Positions 6,616 through 13,855 are shown, counted from the first letter of the stretch. The stretch is DNA of 14,705 nt from JBDSLU01 sp039916225 (GCA_039916225.1 JBDSLU010000490.1:1-14705), one strand, 5' to 3'. Notes: a model not told the origin generated them from the letters alone. A program made the numbers and translations.

Positions 6616-8121
6616 TCAGAACAGCCGCAAAGCGATCGCCGCGGTAATGGCCGCCATGCCGACGTAGTAGACGCCGGCGAGCGCCAGCGCGACGCACGGC
6701 CACGTGCCGGGGCGCAGTTCCGGTGGCAGGAGTGTGCGGTTCACACGGATGGTGTGGAAGCAGTTCACGCCGAGGGCGAGGTTGCCCATGTTGCCGTAGA
6801 TCACGACCAGTGTCAGCGGCCGGGCGATCGACAGGAAGAACAGACCGAGGACGAAGTAGATGATCAGGAATCCGAAATAGACGTGACGGATGCGGTGTGG
6901 CTCGAGCCGGCGGAAGAGCGGCAGGCCGGTCCAGGCGATGTCCAGCCACCGGCGCAGGAAGCCGTCGGCGCCGGACGCCGCGCTGGGCAGCAGCACCAGC
7001 ACGCCACACAGCAGGATGGCGTACCAGCAGACCGCCCCGAAGGTGCCGCCGACGCGGGCCGCCAGGCCATCGGCGGTCATGCCGGCGAGGATCCAGGAGT
7101 CGGCCTGCGTGCCCCGGGGCAGATACTCGATCGAGAGCATGGTCGGCAGCGCCAGGCCGATCACCGCGGCCGGGAACCACATCGCCAGCTGATCGCGCTT
7201 CACGTGCCGGAGCCAGCCGCGCCACCGGCCGAGCGCGTCGCTGGTGACGCGGAAGACGACGCCGGCGTGCGAGAGCGAGATCTTCCGTCCGCCGATCAGG
7301 CTCGGGATGGCGCCGACGCGGCTGCCCATGCCCCAGCCCTGCTCGCGGGTGTAGTTGCTGATCGAGGCCTGCTGGAGGCCGCCCACGCCGGCGATGGCGG
7401 CGAAGGCGGTGAAGGTCGTCAGCGCCTCGCGATCGACCGCCGGCCAGTGGCCGTTCCAGAGCGAGGTGAACAGGTTGGTGGTGCCGCCGCCCGCGGCTGG
7501 CAACGTGCCGACCTTGAACAGCCCGCTCAGAATGTCGGCCCAGGTGGCCCAGGACGAATAGAAGACGGCGAGGAAGATCAGGAAGCTGAAGACGAAGACG
7601 ATCTTGGTCGTCATCAGCACCTTCAGCGCGTTGTAGACCTTGCCGCCGAAGACCAGCGGCGTCAGCGCGAGCGTCAGCATCGCGTAGGTCAGGTAGCGGA
7701 GGAGCTGCACTTCCGCCGGGTCGGCGGGGTTCGGCATCCGGCCCAGATAGACGGCGGCGACCGGCGTCGCGACGCTGGCCACCTGGTAGGGCAGCAGCGC
7801 GCCGAGATCCATCAGCAGATAGATCCAGAACCAGAGCACCGGCCCCGGCCGCACCCGGAACGCGCCGGTGAGCACCGACTCGCCGGAGTAGAGCGTGTAG
7901 CGGCTGGCCTCGACGTTGTAGACGTACTGGCAGGCGAGCGAGACGATCGCGATCCACAGCAGCGCGCCGCCGAACTGCGCGCCGACGCGCGGCCCGAGCA
8001 GCCACTCACCGCCGGCCACCGAGGCCCCGGCCAGGGTCAGGCCGGGACCAATCATGCCGGCCCAGTTCTGGCTCCGCCAGACCGGCGGCGCCGGCAGCTC
8101 GCCGACCTGCCACGGCGGCAT
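6616..8121 (-). CDS. Nramp-like (COG1914-type) transporter lacking canonical metal motifs
   Basis: This polytopic membrane protein of 501 residues has about eleven hydrophobic helices and fits the Nramp/MntH superfamily by its first helix, GPGLTLAGASVAGGEWLLGP (residues 25-44). Canonical Nramp proteins carry DPGN in helix 1 and a Met-Pro-His-containing motif in helix 6, which together bind Mn2+ or Fe2+. Here helix 1 lacks both Asp and Asn and has G-G-E39-W, and the helix 6 region reads GVGGLQQASISNYTREQG (from about residue 245), without the Met. The substrate may therefore not be Mn/Fe; it could be another cation or something else. The frame is open upstream to 8271, but ATG 8121 lies just before the conserved core and leaves a 67-nt gap after the APC permease stop. 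A TTG at 8196 overlapping that stop is an alternative. Neither start has a good ribosome-binding site. Confidence 0.85.
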   Translation of the reverse strand: MPPWQVGELPAPPVWRSQNWAGMIGPGLTLAGASVAGGEWLLGPRVGAQFGGALLWIAIVSLACQYVYNVEASRYTLYSGESVLTGAFRVRPGPVLWFWIYLLMDLGALLPYQVASVATPVAAVYLGRMPNPADPAEVQLLRYLTYAMLTLALTPLVFGGKVYNALKVLMTTKIVFVFSFLIFLAVFYSSWATWADILSGLFKVGTLPAAGGGTTNLFTSLWNGHWPAVDREALTTFTAFAAIAGVGGLQQASISNYTREQGWGMGSRVGAIPSLIGGRKISLSHAGVVFRVTSDALGRWRGWLRHVKRDQLAMWFPAAVIGLALPTMLSIEYLPRGTQADSWILAGMTADGLAARVGGTFGAVCWYAILLCGVLVLLPSAASGADGFLRRWLDIAWTGLPLFRRLEPHRIRHVYFGFLIIYFVLGLFFLSIARPLTLVVIYGNMGNLALGVNCFHTIRVNRTLLPPELRPGTWPCVALALAGVYYVGMAAITAAIALRLF

Positions 8122-8188
8122 CGCCGCCGAGCCGCGGTGGACGTGGGGCGCGCCAGCTTGGTCCGAGGCCGGGGACGGCAGGGCGGTG

Positions 8189-10099
8189 TCAGCCAAGGTG
8201 GATGCGCGGGCGCTGTTCGGGGTCCTTGACCGTCTGCCGCAGCACCTCGCGGCTGACCGGCGCCACGTCACCCTCGCCGAAGGCGAGGAACTTGAGCAGA
8301 TAGGCGATCGGATTGCCTTCGGTCCACCCGAAGTAGGCGTGCGGCACCTTGCCGGTGCGATCGCGGATGTGCAGCAGCAGACCGGCGATGGCGTTGGGCA
8401 CCGCCGGGCTGTGGCAGCGCAGCACGCGGAACGGTCCGATCTCGACGCCCCGCACTTTCAGCACGTTGCTGAAGTCGGACGCGTCGCTGGTGGCGACCTC
8501 GACGAACAGCACCGGCTCCCACGGCTTCAGCTGATGGGTGTCACGCGCCTCGCGGATCTTGGCGGCGTACTCGGCGACGTCGCCGACGCCGGGCCGGTTG
8601 GCGATGACCCGCACCTGGCCGGTGGTCGCCGCCTGGTCGATGAACACCGCCGCCGCCTCGTCGGGCTCGACGCCGTGGATCCGCAGCTCGGTCGAGCGCA
8701 AGACGCGCGAGACGAGCGACAGCACGATGATCGAGGCGATGAAGATCGCCGCGATGCGGATGCCTTCCGGGCGCTCGTGGATGTTCTGCACGGTCGTGTA
8801 GGCGAACACCAGGGTGATCAGCAGGTAGGCCTGCCACCAGCGGCCGGTCCGGTGCGCGGCCAGGGTGACGGCCAGCGCCGCCGACGACATAAGAACCAGA
8901 ACGCCGGTGGCGTAGGCGCCGCCCTGCGCCTCGACGTCGGCCTGGAAGATGATCGTCACCAGGAAGGTGATGGCGGTGAAGACCAGCACCAGCGGCCGCA
9001 TCGCCTTGGTCCACTCCGGTGCCATGCCGAACCGGGGCAGGTAACGCGGCACGAGGTTGAGCAGGCCGGCCATCGCCGACGAGCCCGCGAACCACAGGAT
9101 GCTGATGGTGCTGAGGTCGTAGAGCGTGCCGAACGCCTCGCCGAAGTGCTCGTGGGCCAGGAAGGCCAGCGCGCGCCCGTTGGCCGGCCCGCCGTGCGCG
9201 AAGTCGGCGGCCGGGATCAGCAGCGTCGACACGAAACTGCTGCCCAGCAGCAGGACGCTCATGATCGCCGCCGCCCAGAACAGCAGCCGGCGGGCGCCGC
9301 GGATGCGCCCCTGTGGACTCTGCCGGGTGTCGCTCGCATCCCCTTTGATCAGCGGCATCACCGCCACGCCAGTCTCGAAGCCTGACAGGCCGAGCGCCAA
9401 CTTGGGGAAGAGCAGGACGGAGACCAGCGCCATCCGCGACCAGCTGCCGTGTTCCAGGAACAGCATGTCGCGCCACCGCGGCAGCAATTCGGGATGCGCG
9501 ACGATGTGGATCAGGCCCCAGCCGATGACGACCACGTTGAGCCCGAGGTAGGCGATGACGAGCACGACGGCAAGGCCGATGGCCTCGCTGAAGCCGCGCA
9601 GGAAGATGGCGCACAGCGCGACCAGCAGGATCAGCGTCACCACCACCGGATGCTCGATCCACTGCGGCACCAGCGGGTTCTCGAGGATGTGTGCGGTGGC
9701 GTCGGCCGCGGACAGCGTGATGGTGATCACGTAGTCGGTGGCGGCGAAGCCGAGCAGGCACAGGACCAGCGCCTTGCCCTTCCAACGCGACAGCAGTTCC
9801 TGGAGCAGCGAGACGCTGCCCTCACCGTTCGGGCTGAGGCGCGCGATGGCCCGGTAGACCGGCAGCGCGCCGAACAGCGTCAGCAGCACCAGCACGCCAG
9901 TGGCGAGCGGCGACAGCAGCCCGGCGGCGGCGAAGGCGATGGAGGGCTGGTAGCCCAGCGTCGAGAAGGAGTCGACGCCGGTGAGACACATGACGCGCCA
10001 CCACGAGGCCTGGTGGGTCTGCGGATGCGAAGCGGCCTGGGTATCGCGGACGTCCTGCAGGAGCCAGGAGCTGAATCCGCGTGGGAGAGGGGAAGCCAC
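8189..10099 (-). CDS. APC-superfamily permease with C-terminal cytosolic domain
   Basis: This 636-residue inner-membrane protein has about 12 predicted helices between residues 35 and 465, then a soluble C-terminal domain of roughly 170 residues. The first helix region reads WWRVMCLTGVDSFSTLGYQP (33-52), the unwound-helix signature of the APC amino-acid/cation permease fold. The C-terminal domain includes 'KVPHAYFGWTEGNPIAYLLKF'. From memory this is an uncharacterised clade found in Acidobacteriota and related phyla, annotated as amino-acid permease, with some resemblance to KUP potassium transporters; the substrate is not predictable. The start is GTG 10099, with no Shine-Dalgarno sequence but a -10-like TACAAT ending 9 nt upstream. 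The first ~30 residues are not membrane-like, so a later start is possible. It sits 67 nt after bshA and 67 nt before the Nramp-like gene, all in one orientation, which suggests an operon. Confidence 0.88.
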   Translation of the reverse strand: MASPLPRGFSSWLLQDVRDTQAASHPQTHQASWWRVMCLTGVDSFSTLGYQPSIAFAAAGLLSPLATGVLVLLTLFGALPVYRAIARLSPNGEGSVSLLQELLSRWKGKALVLCLLGFAATDYVITITLSAADATAHILENPLVPQWIEHPVVVTLILLVALCAIFLRGFSEAIGLAVVLVIAYLGLNVVVIGWGLIHIVAHPELLPRWRDMLFLEHGSWSRMALVSVLLFPKLALGLSGFETGVAVMPLIKGDASDTRQSPQGRIRGARRLLFWAAAIMSVLLLGSSFVSTLLIPAADFAHGGPANGRALAFLAHEHFGEAFGTLYDLSTISILWFAGSSAMAGLLNLVPRYLPRFGMAPEWTKAMRPLVLVFTAITFLVTIIFQADVEAQGGAYATGVLVLMSSAALAVTLAAHRTGRWWQAYLLITLVFAYTTVQNIHERPEGIRIAAIFIASIIVLSLVSRVLRSTELRIHGVEPDEAAAVFIDQAATTGQVRVIANRPGVGDVAEYAAKIREARDTHQLKPWEPVLFVEVATSDASDFSNVLKVRGVEIGPFRVLRCHSPAVPNAIAGLLLHIRDRTGKVPHAYFGWTEGNPIAYLLKFLAFGEGDVAPVSREVLRQTVKDPEQRPRIHLG

Positions 10100-10108
10100 G
10101 GACGCGCG

Positions 10109-10114
10109 ATTGTA
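10109..10114 (-). promoter_or_regulatory. Possible -10 element of the APC permease gene
   Basis: TACAAT on the minus strand matches the -10 consensus at five of six bases and ends 9 nt before the GTG start. The best -35 at 17-nt spacing (CCGCCA) is poor. It lies in the 67-nt gap after bshA, so the permease may have an internal promoter with almost no 5' leader. Confidence 0.35.
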
Positions 10115-10166
10115 TCGTGGTTTGGCCGCGGTGGCGGCCAGATGGCGGCGCCGAGCCGCGGCGGCG

Positions 10167-11366
10167 TCAGGCCGGCGAACCGGCCGCCGGGACGGTCAGC
10201 CGCTCGTAGAGCGCCTCGTACATCGGCACGACCCGATCCTCGTCGAAGCGGTCCACGACGGACGCCCGAGCCAGGTGAGCCACACGCCGGCGTAGTGACG
10301 GGTCGTCCAACAGGTCGAGCACGGCTGCCGCCATGCCCGCGTGGTCGTCGGGCTCGCGCAGGTAACCGGTCAGTCCGTCGGTGATGACCTCGGGCAGGCC
10401 GCCGACCCGCGATGCCACGACCGGCAGGCCGCAGGCCATCGCCTCCAGCGCGGCGAGGCCGAAGCTCTCCTGCGCCGACGGCAGCAGGAAGACGTCGGCC
10501 ACCGAGAGCAGCCCGCGCACATCGTCCAGCTCGCCCATGATCTCGACGTGCTCGGCGATGCCGGCCTCGCGCGCCAGCGCCTCGACGCGGCCGCGCTCCG
10601 GGCCGTCGCCGACCAGCACGATCTTGGCACGGCGCTTCTCGCGGACGCGGCGGAAGACGTCGACGACGGCATCGAGACGTTTGACCGGCCGGAAGTTCGA
10701 GACGTGCAGCAGCAGGTTGTCGTAGCGATCGGGCGGGCAGACGCGGGCGCGCAGCGCCGGATCGGGCTTCGGCGTGTAACGGCCGCAGTCGAGGAAGTTG
10801 GGCACGACGACGATCGGCGACGACAGCCGCAGATGGCGGTAGGTGTCGTCGCGCAGGCTCTCGGAGACGGCGGTGACGCCGTCCGATTGCTCGATGCAGA
10901 AGGCGACCGTCTCGCGATACGACGGATCGGCGCCGACCAGGGTGATGTCGGTGCCGTGCAGCGTCGTCACCACCTTGGGCACCGCCGCGCCGTGCGAGGC
11001 GAGGATCTGGCGGGCCAGGTAGGCGCCGGCGGCGTGCGGCACCGCGTAGTGCGCGTGGATGATGTCGAGGGCGTGGGCACGGGCGACGTTGACGATCTTG
11101 GTCGAGAGCGACAGCACGTACTGCGGCTCGCGGAACAGCGGATAGGCCGGCGTGTCGATGGCGTGCACGATGACCGGCCCGCGCGCGTCGCGCAGGCGGA
11201 AGGGTATTTCGCTGCTGAGGACGTGCACTTCGTGGCCGCGCCGGGCCAGGCTGGTCGCCAGCTCGGTCGCGACGACGCCGCTCCCGCCGACCGACGCGTA
11301 GCAGACGATACCGATGCGCATGCCCTGGCCGCGCGGCGGCGTCGCGGCGCCGCGCCGCTCACGCAT
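10167..11366 (-). CDS. bshA: BshA, N-acetyl-alpha-D-glucosaminyl L-malate synthase
   Basis: This cytosolic GT-B, GT4-family glycosyltransferase catalyses the first step of bacillithiol synthesis, joining GlcNAc from UDP-GlcNAc to L-malate. Of 399 residues, the region from M16 matches BshA closely: IVCYASVGGSGVVATELA near the N terminus, then IPFRL, HAHYAVPHA, TTLHGTDITLVG, PVKRLDAV and the EX7E motif E300-SFGLAAL-E308 that contacts the nucleotide-sugar. ATG 11366 overlaps the bshB1 stop (ATGCGTGA) and has GGAG 8 nt upstream, which supports it. ATG 11321 (M16) matches the usual family N terminus but has only a badly spaced AGGG. The extra 15 residues are therefore either a real extension or a mis-called start. 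Overlap with bshB1 implies coupled translation of two consecutive pathway enzymes. Confidence 0.92.
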   Translation of the reverse strand: MRERRGAATPPRGQGMRIGIVCYASVGGSGVVATELATSLARRGHEVHVLSSEIPFRLRDARGPVIVHAIDTPAYPLFREPQYVLSLSTKIVNVARAHALDIIHAHYAVPHAAGAYLARQILASHGAAVPKVVTTLHGTDITLVGADPSYRETVAFCIEQSDGVTAVSESLRDDTYRHLRLSSPIVVVPNFLDCGRYTPKPDPALRARVCPPDRYDNLLLHVSNFRPVKRLDAVVDVFRRVREKRRAKIVLVGDGPERGRVEALAREAGIAEHVEIMGELDDVRGLLSVADVFLLPSAQESFGLAALEAMACGLPVVASRVGGLPEVITDGLTGYLREPDDHAGMAAAVLDLLDDPSLRRRVAHLARASVVDRFDEDRVVPMYEALYERLTVPAAGSPA

Positions 11367-12096
11367 GCCGCGGCTCCGTCGACGATTCGGCGTTCAACGA
11401 CTTGAACAGGTGCGGGCGGGCCACCGGTTCGCGCACCACGAACCCCTCCGCGTAACGCACCCCGGCGAGCGCCCCGAACTGTGCGTCGCGGCTCTCGATC
11501 AGCTGCGAGAAGAGCGGCGAGGTCAGGCGCGTCGCCGCCGCCGCGTCACCGGCTGGCGTGAACTGGGTCCGGTGGCAGGCCAGCGCCTGTTGCTTGATCG
11601 CGTAGACCTCGCTGACGTCGACGACGAACGACGGCGTCGCGGCGTCGTTGATGAAGTAGTGGCAGATCCACTCGGGCCGCCACGGCTCGCCGCCGCTGAC
11701 GACGCGGCGCAACCCGGCGCGGAAGATCGACTGGCGCAGCAGGCGGCTGGCGTTGCCGTGATCGGGGTGGCGATCTTCCCAGTGCGGGATGGCGATCGCG
11801 CGCGGCCGGTGAGCGCGCACACAGCGGACCACGGCGTCGACCTGGGCTTCGTCATCGACCGACAGGCAGCCATCCGGCAGCGCGAGATTGAGTCGCAGGA
11901 CGGCGCCGAGGACGGCGCTCGCTTCGGCGGCCTCGGCCACCCGCTCGTCGGGCGTGCCGTTCGAGCCGAGTTCGCCCCGCGTCAGGTCGACCAGCCCGAC
12001 GCGATCGCCGCGCCGCGCGTGCAGCGCGACCGTCCCGCCCATCCCGATTTCGATGTCGTCGGGGTGGGGGCCGAACACCAGCAGGTCCAAGGGCAT
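11359..12096 (-). CDS. bshB1: BshB1, bacillithiol pathway deacetylase
   Basis: This 245-residue member of the LmbE/PIG-L zinc deacetylase family removes the acetyl group from GlcNAc-malate, the second step of bacillithiol synthesis. The zinc motif GPHPDD (H11, D14) sits at the N terminus, with catalytic D13, and the third metal ligand is in HPDH (H113) at 110-113. 'TRGELGSNGTPDER' after strand 2 is characteristic of BshB1 rather than MshB. Length fits the family (about 235-245). Pairing with bshA strengthens the call. ATG 12096 lacks a Shine-Dalgarno sequence but lies 7 nt after an extended -10 (TGGTATCAT), suggesting a leaderless message and making this the first gene of the leftward operon. 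The last step, addition of cysteine by BshC, is not encoded in the window. Confidence 0.93.
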   Translation of the reverse strand: MPLDLLVFGPHPDDIEIGMGGTVALHARRGDRVGLVDLTRGELGSNGTPDERVAEAAEASAVLGAVLRLNLALPDGCLSVDDEAQVDAVVRCVRAHRPRAIAIPHWEDRHPDHGNASRLLRQSIFRAGLRRVVSGGEPWRPEWICHYFINDAATPSFVVDVSEVYAIKQQALACHRTQFTPAGDAAAATRLTSPLFSQLIESRDAQFGALAGVRYAEGFVVREPVARPHLFKSLNAESSTEPRHA

Positions 12097-12103
12097 TGTC
12101 GCG

Positions 12104-12112
12104 ATGATACCA
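12104..12112 (-). promoter_or_regulatory. Extended -10 promoter of bshB1
   Basis: The minus strand reads TGGTATCAT: a TG extension plus a hexamer matching TATAAT at five of six. It ends 7 nt before the bshB1 ATG, so transcription would start at or next to the A of ATG. No -35 match is visible, which extended -10 promoters tolerate. Confidence 0.5.
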
Positions 12113-12166
12113 GTGGACCTACGACGGCCGGCGGGCCTGGCGTTGCGTCGTCACGAGGCCGTAACG

Positions 12167-12185
12167 CGCCGCCGGTCCGGCGGCG
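12167..12185. promoter_or_regulatory. 19-bp palindrome in the divergent bshB1/CPXCG region
   Basis: CGCCGCCGGTCCGGCGGCG has perfect 9-bp arms around a single T. It occupies the -35 area of the possible rightward promoter and lies 55 bp upstream of the bshB1 -10. A looser dyad, ACGACG (12121-12126) with CGTCGT (12146-12151), lies between it and bshB1. A repressor operator is plausible; GC-rich sequence makes chance palindromes more likely. Confidence 0.4.
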
Positions 12186-12197
12186 TGGGGCCCGGGA

Positions 12198-12203
12198 TAA
12201 GCT
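12198..12203 (+). promoter_or_regulatory. Weak -10-like element before the CPXCG gene
   Basis: TAAGCT keeps the TA....T skeleton of a -10 and ends 6 nt before the GTG start at 12210. The overlapping GATAAG is an alternative reading. On its own this is weak evidence, but the spacing matches the pattern at bshB1, the APC permease and mgtE. Confidence 0.22.
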
Positions 12204-12209
12204 GGATGC

Positions 12210-12392
12210 GTGGAAGTGGAAGTCATGTGTCCGTCGTGCGGCGAGCCGCTGTCGATCTGGCTCGACGTCGGCGGCGGAACTGCGCAGACATACGTCGAAG
12301 ATTGCCAGGTGTGCTGCCGCCCGATGGAAGTCATAGCCCGCTTGGATGCCGACGGCGACCCGGACGTGTCGGTCCGGACGCTCGACGAGTGA
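12210..12392 (+). CDS. CPXCG motif-containing cysteine-rich protein
   Basis: This 60-residue protein matches the small cysteine-rich CPXCG family, recalled as Pfam PF14255. CPSCGEPLSIWLDVGGG near the N terminus is followed by YVEDCQVCCRPMEV, and the chain ends in an acidic tail (DADGDPDVSVRTLDE). The four key cysteines (two in CPSC, two in CQVC, plus one adjacent) suggest a single zinc-ribbon-like site. The function of the family is unknown to me. GTG 12210 gives MEVEVMCPSCGE, matching the usual few residues before the CPXCG motif. ATG 12225 would start right at the motif, with GGAAG upstream, and is the alternative. mvaB begins 40 nt downstream in the same direction, so the two are probably co-transcribed. 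The gene is divergent from bshB1. Confidence 0.88.
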   Translation: MEVEVMCPSCGEPLSIWLDVGGGTAQTYVEDCQVCCRPMEVIARLDADGDPDVSVRTLDE

Positions 12393-12432
12393 GCCGGTCC
12401 GGGTGGGGCACGAACCGGAGGGAGGCGCGGGC

Positions 12433-13389
12433 ATGACGAACCGGGTCACGATCGTCGAGGTGGGACCGCGCGATGGCCTGCAGAACGAGGCGGCGCGGAT
12501 CTCGGCCGCCGACAAGGTCGCCTTCGTCGAGCGGCTCGCCGCGGCCGGGCTGCCGGTCATCGAGGTGACGTCGTTCGTGCGCCCGGATCGCGTGCCGCAG
12601 CTGGCCGACGCGCGCGAGGTGTTCGCGGCGCTGGCGTCTTCGGGGGACGGTGAGGCGGGCGCGGCGTCGGCAGGTGCGGGTGGCGAGGCGGGTGCTTCGA
12701 GGCGGGGCGCCGACACGCGCTACACCGCCTTGGTTCCGAACCTCACCGGCCTCCGCGAAGCCCTCGCGGCCGGGGTCCGCGAGGTCGCGATCTTCGCCGC
12801 CGCCTCCGAGGGGTTCAGCCAGCGCAACACCAATCGCTCGATCGCGGAGTCGCTCACCGCCTTCGTCGACGTCTGCCGCGAGGCGCAGGCCGCCGGGGTT
12901 CGCGTCCGCGGCTATCTGTCGACCGCGTTCGGATGCCCGTTCGACGGCGCCGTCGATCCGCGGCGGGTGGGGGAGATCGCGCGCCGGTTGCGCGATCTCG
13001 GCGTCTACGAAGTCGCCATCAGCGACACGATCGGGATCGCGCATCCCGGACAGGTCCGGCCGGTCGTCGAGGCGACCCTGTCGGCCGGCCTCGACATCAG
13101 CGAAGTCGCGCTGCACTTCCACGATACGCGCGGCCAGGCGCTCGCCAATGTGATGGCCGCGCTGCCGCTCGGCGTCCGCACCTTCGACGCCTCCGCCGGC
13201 GGGCTCGGCGGCTGCCCGTTCGCGCCGGGTGCAACCGGCAATCTCGCCACCGAGGATCTGGTCTATCTCCTCGACGGCCTCGGCTACGAGACCGGCGTCT
13301 CGCTGCCCGGCGTCATCGACGCGTCCGCCTTCATCGAGCCCCTCGTCGGCCATCCGCTGCCGTCCCGCGTCTACCGCGCCTCCCGATAG
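12433..13389 (+). CDS. mvaB: Hydroxymethylglutaryl-CoA lyase
   Basis: HMG-CoA lyase cleaves (S)-3-hydroxy-3-methylglutaryl-CoA to acetyl-CoA and acetoacetate, the last step of leucine degradation. The 318-residue TIM barrel shows the catalytic Arg-Asp in EVGPRDGLQNE (R13, D14), metal ligands in LHFHDTRGQALAN (H228, H230) and the mobile-loop cysteine in GGLGGCPFAPGATGN (C261). ATG 12433 is preceded by GGAGGGAGG at proper spacing; the open frame upstream to 12346 is out of family and runs through the CPXCG gene. Residues about 69-94 form a Gly/Ala/Ser-rich insert with an internal repeat (GEAGAAS ... GEAGAS) between VFAAL and RYTALVPN, where homologues have a short turn. Its codons use more GGT, GCT and GCA than the rest. 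The stop lies 4 nt from that of the convergent biotin-carrier gene, consistent with a leucine-catabolic cluster. Confidence 0.95.
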   Translation: MTNRVTIVEVGPRDGLQNEAARISAADKVAFVERLAAAGLPVIEVTSFVRPDRVPQLADAREVFAALASSGDGEAGAASAGAGGEAGASRRGADTRYTALVPNLTGLREALAAGVREVAIFAAASEGFSQRNTNRSIAESLTAFVDVCREAQAAGVRVRGYLSTAFGCPFDGAVDPRRVGEIARRLRDLGVYEVAISDTIGIAHPGQVRPVVEATLSAGLDISEVALHFHDTRGQALANVMAALPLGVRTFDASAGGLGGCPFAPGATGNLATEDLVYLLDGLGYETGVSLPGVIDASAFIEPLVGHPLPSRVYRASR

Positions 13390-13393
13390 CGAT

Positions 13394-13855
13394 CTACGAA
13401 AGCTCGACCAAGGGAACGCCCGGCTGGACGATCGCGCCGGCCTCACAGGCGATGCGCGCGACGGTGCCTTCCCGCGGCGCCCGGATGGCCAACTCCATCT
13501 TCATCGCCTCGAGGAGCACCAGCACGTCGCCCGCAGCGACACGCTGGCCCACCGTCGCGACGATGCGCGTGACGGTGGCGGGCATCGGCGCCGCCAGATC
13601 GTGGTCCGCGGCGGCGCGGCCACGGCGGCGCGGGCCGGCGGCCGCCGGTGCCGGGACGACCTGAACGACACCGTCGATTGCTGTCCAGACGTCGCCACCG
13701 TCGGCGATCGCGTCGACGTGATGCGTCGCGCCAGCGGGATCGACGAGCGCGAGGCGCCACGCCCCGTCGGCCGCCCGCGCCGCGATGGCCACCGTCCAGG
13801 TCTCGACGCGCCCGTCCTCGAGCGTGACGGCCAGCGTCGCTGGTGTCGGGCTCAT
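13394..13855 (-). CDS. Biotin carrier protein of an acyl-CoA carboxylase (separate ORF)
   Basis: This 153-residue protein ends in a biotinyl domain. It starts at about residue 89 ('LAAPMPATVTRIVATVGQRVAAGD') and carries the biotin-acceptor motif EAMKM with K119. Residues 1-65 resemble the connecting (BT-type) segment that lies between the biotin carboxylase and biotinyl domains in 3-methylcrotonyl-CoA and propionyl-CoA carboxylase alpha chains, followed by a Pro/Ala/Arg-rich linker. The start is taken as ATG 13855, which overlaps the stop of the preceding carboxylase ORF as ATGA. A GTG at 13864 is in frame. Such chains are normally one polypeptide, so this is a split gene, a coupled two-subunit arrangement or a frameshift. 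Proximity to mvaB suggests 3-methylcrotonyl-CoA carboxylase, but the substrate-defining beta subunit is not in the window. Confidence 0.9.
   Translation of the reverse strand: MSPTPATLAVTLEDGRVETWTVAIAARAADGAWRLALVDPAGATHHVDAIADGGDVWTAIDGVVQVVPAPAAAGPRRRGRAAADHDLAAPMPATVTRIVATVGQRVAAGDVLVLLEAMKMELAIRAPREGTVARIACEAGAIVQPGVPLVELS

Noticed and set aside
8122..8271. Upstream start at 8271 for the Nramp-like gene
   Set aside because: It would overlap the permease gene by over 80 nt and add a basic, non-family N terminus; the conserved core begins shortly after ATG 8121.
6544..10384. Long plus-strand open frames opposite the Nramp-like and APC genes
   Set aside because: Composition is biased to R, G, D, Q and H with no domains; the opposite strand encodes clear polytopic membrane proteins.
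12346..12432. In-frame N-terminal extension of mvaB from 12346
   Set aside because: It runs through the end of the CPXCG gene, has no family similarity, and ATG 12433 has an excellent ribosome-binding site.
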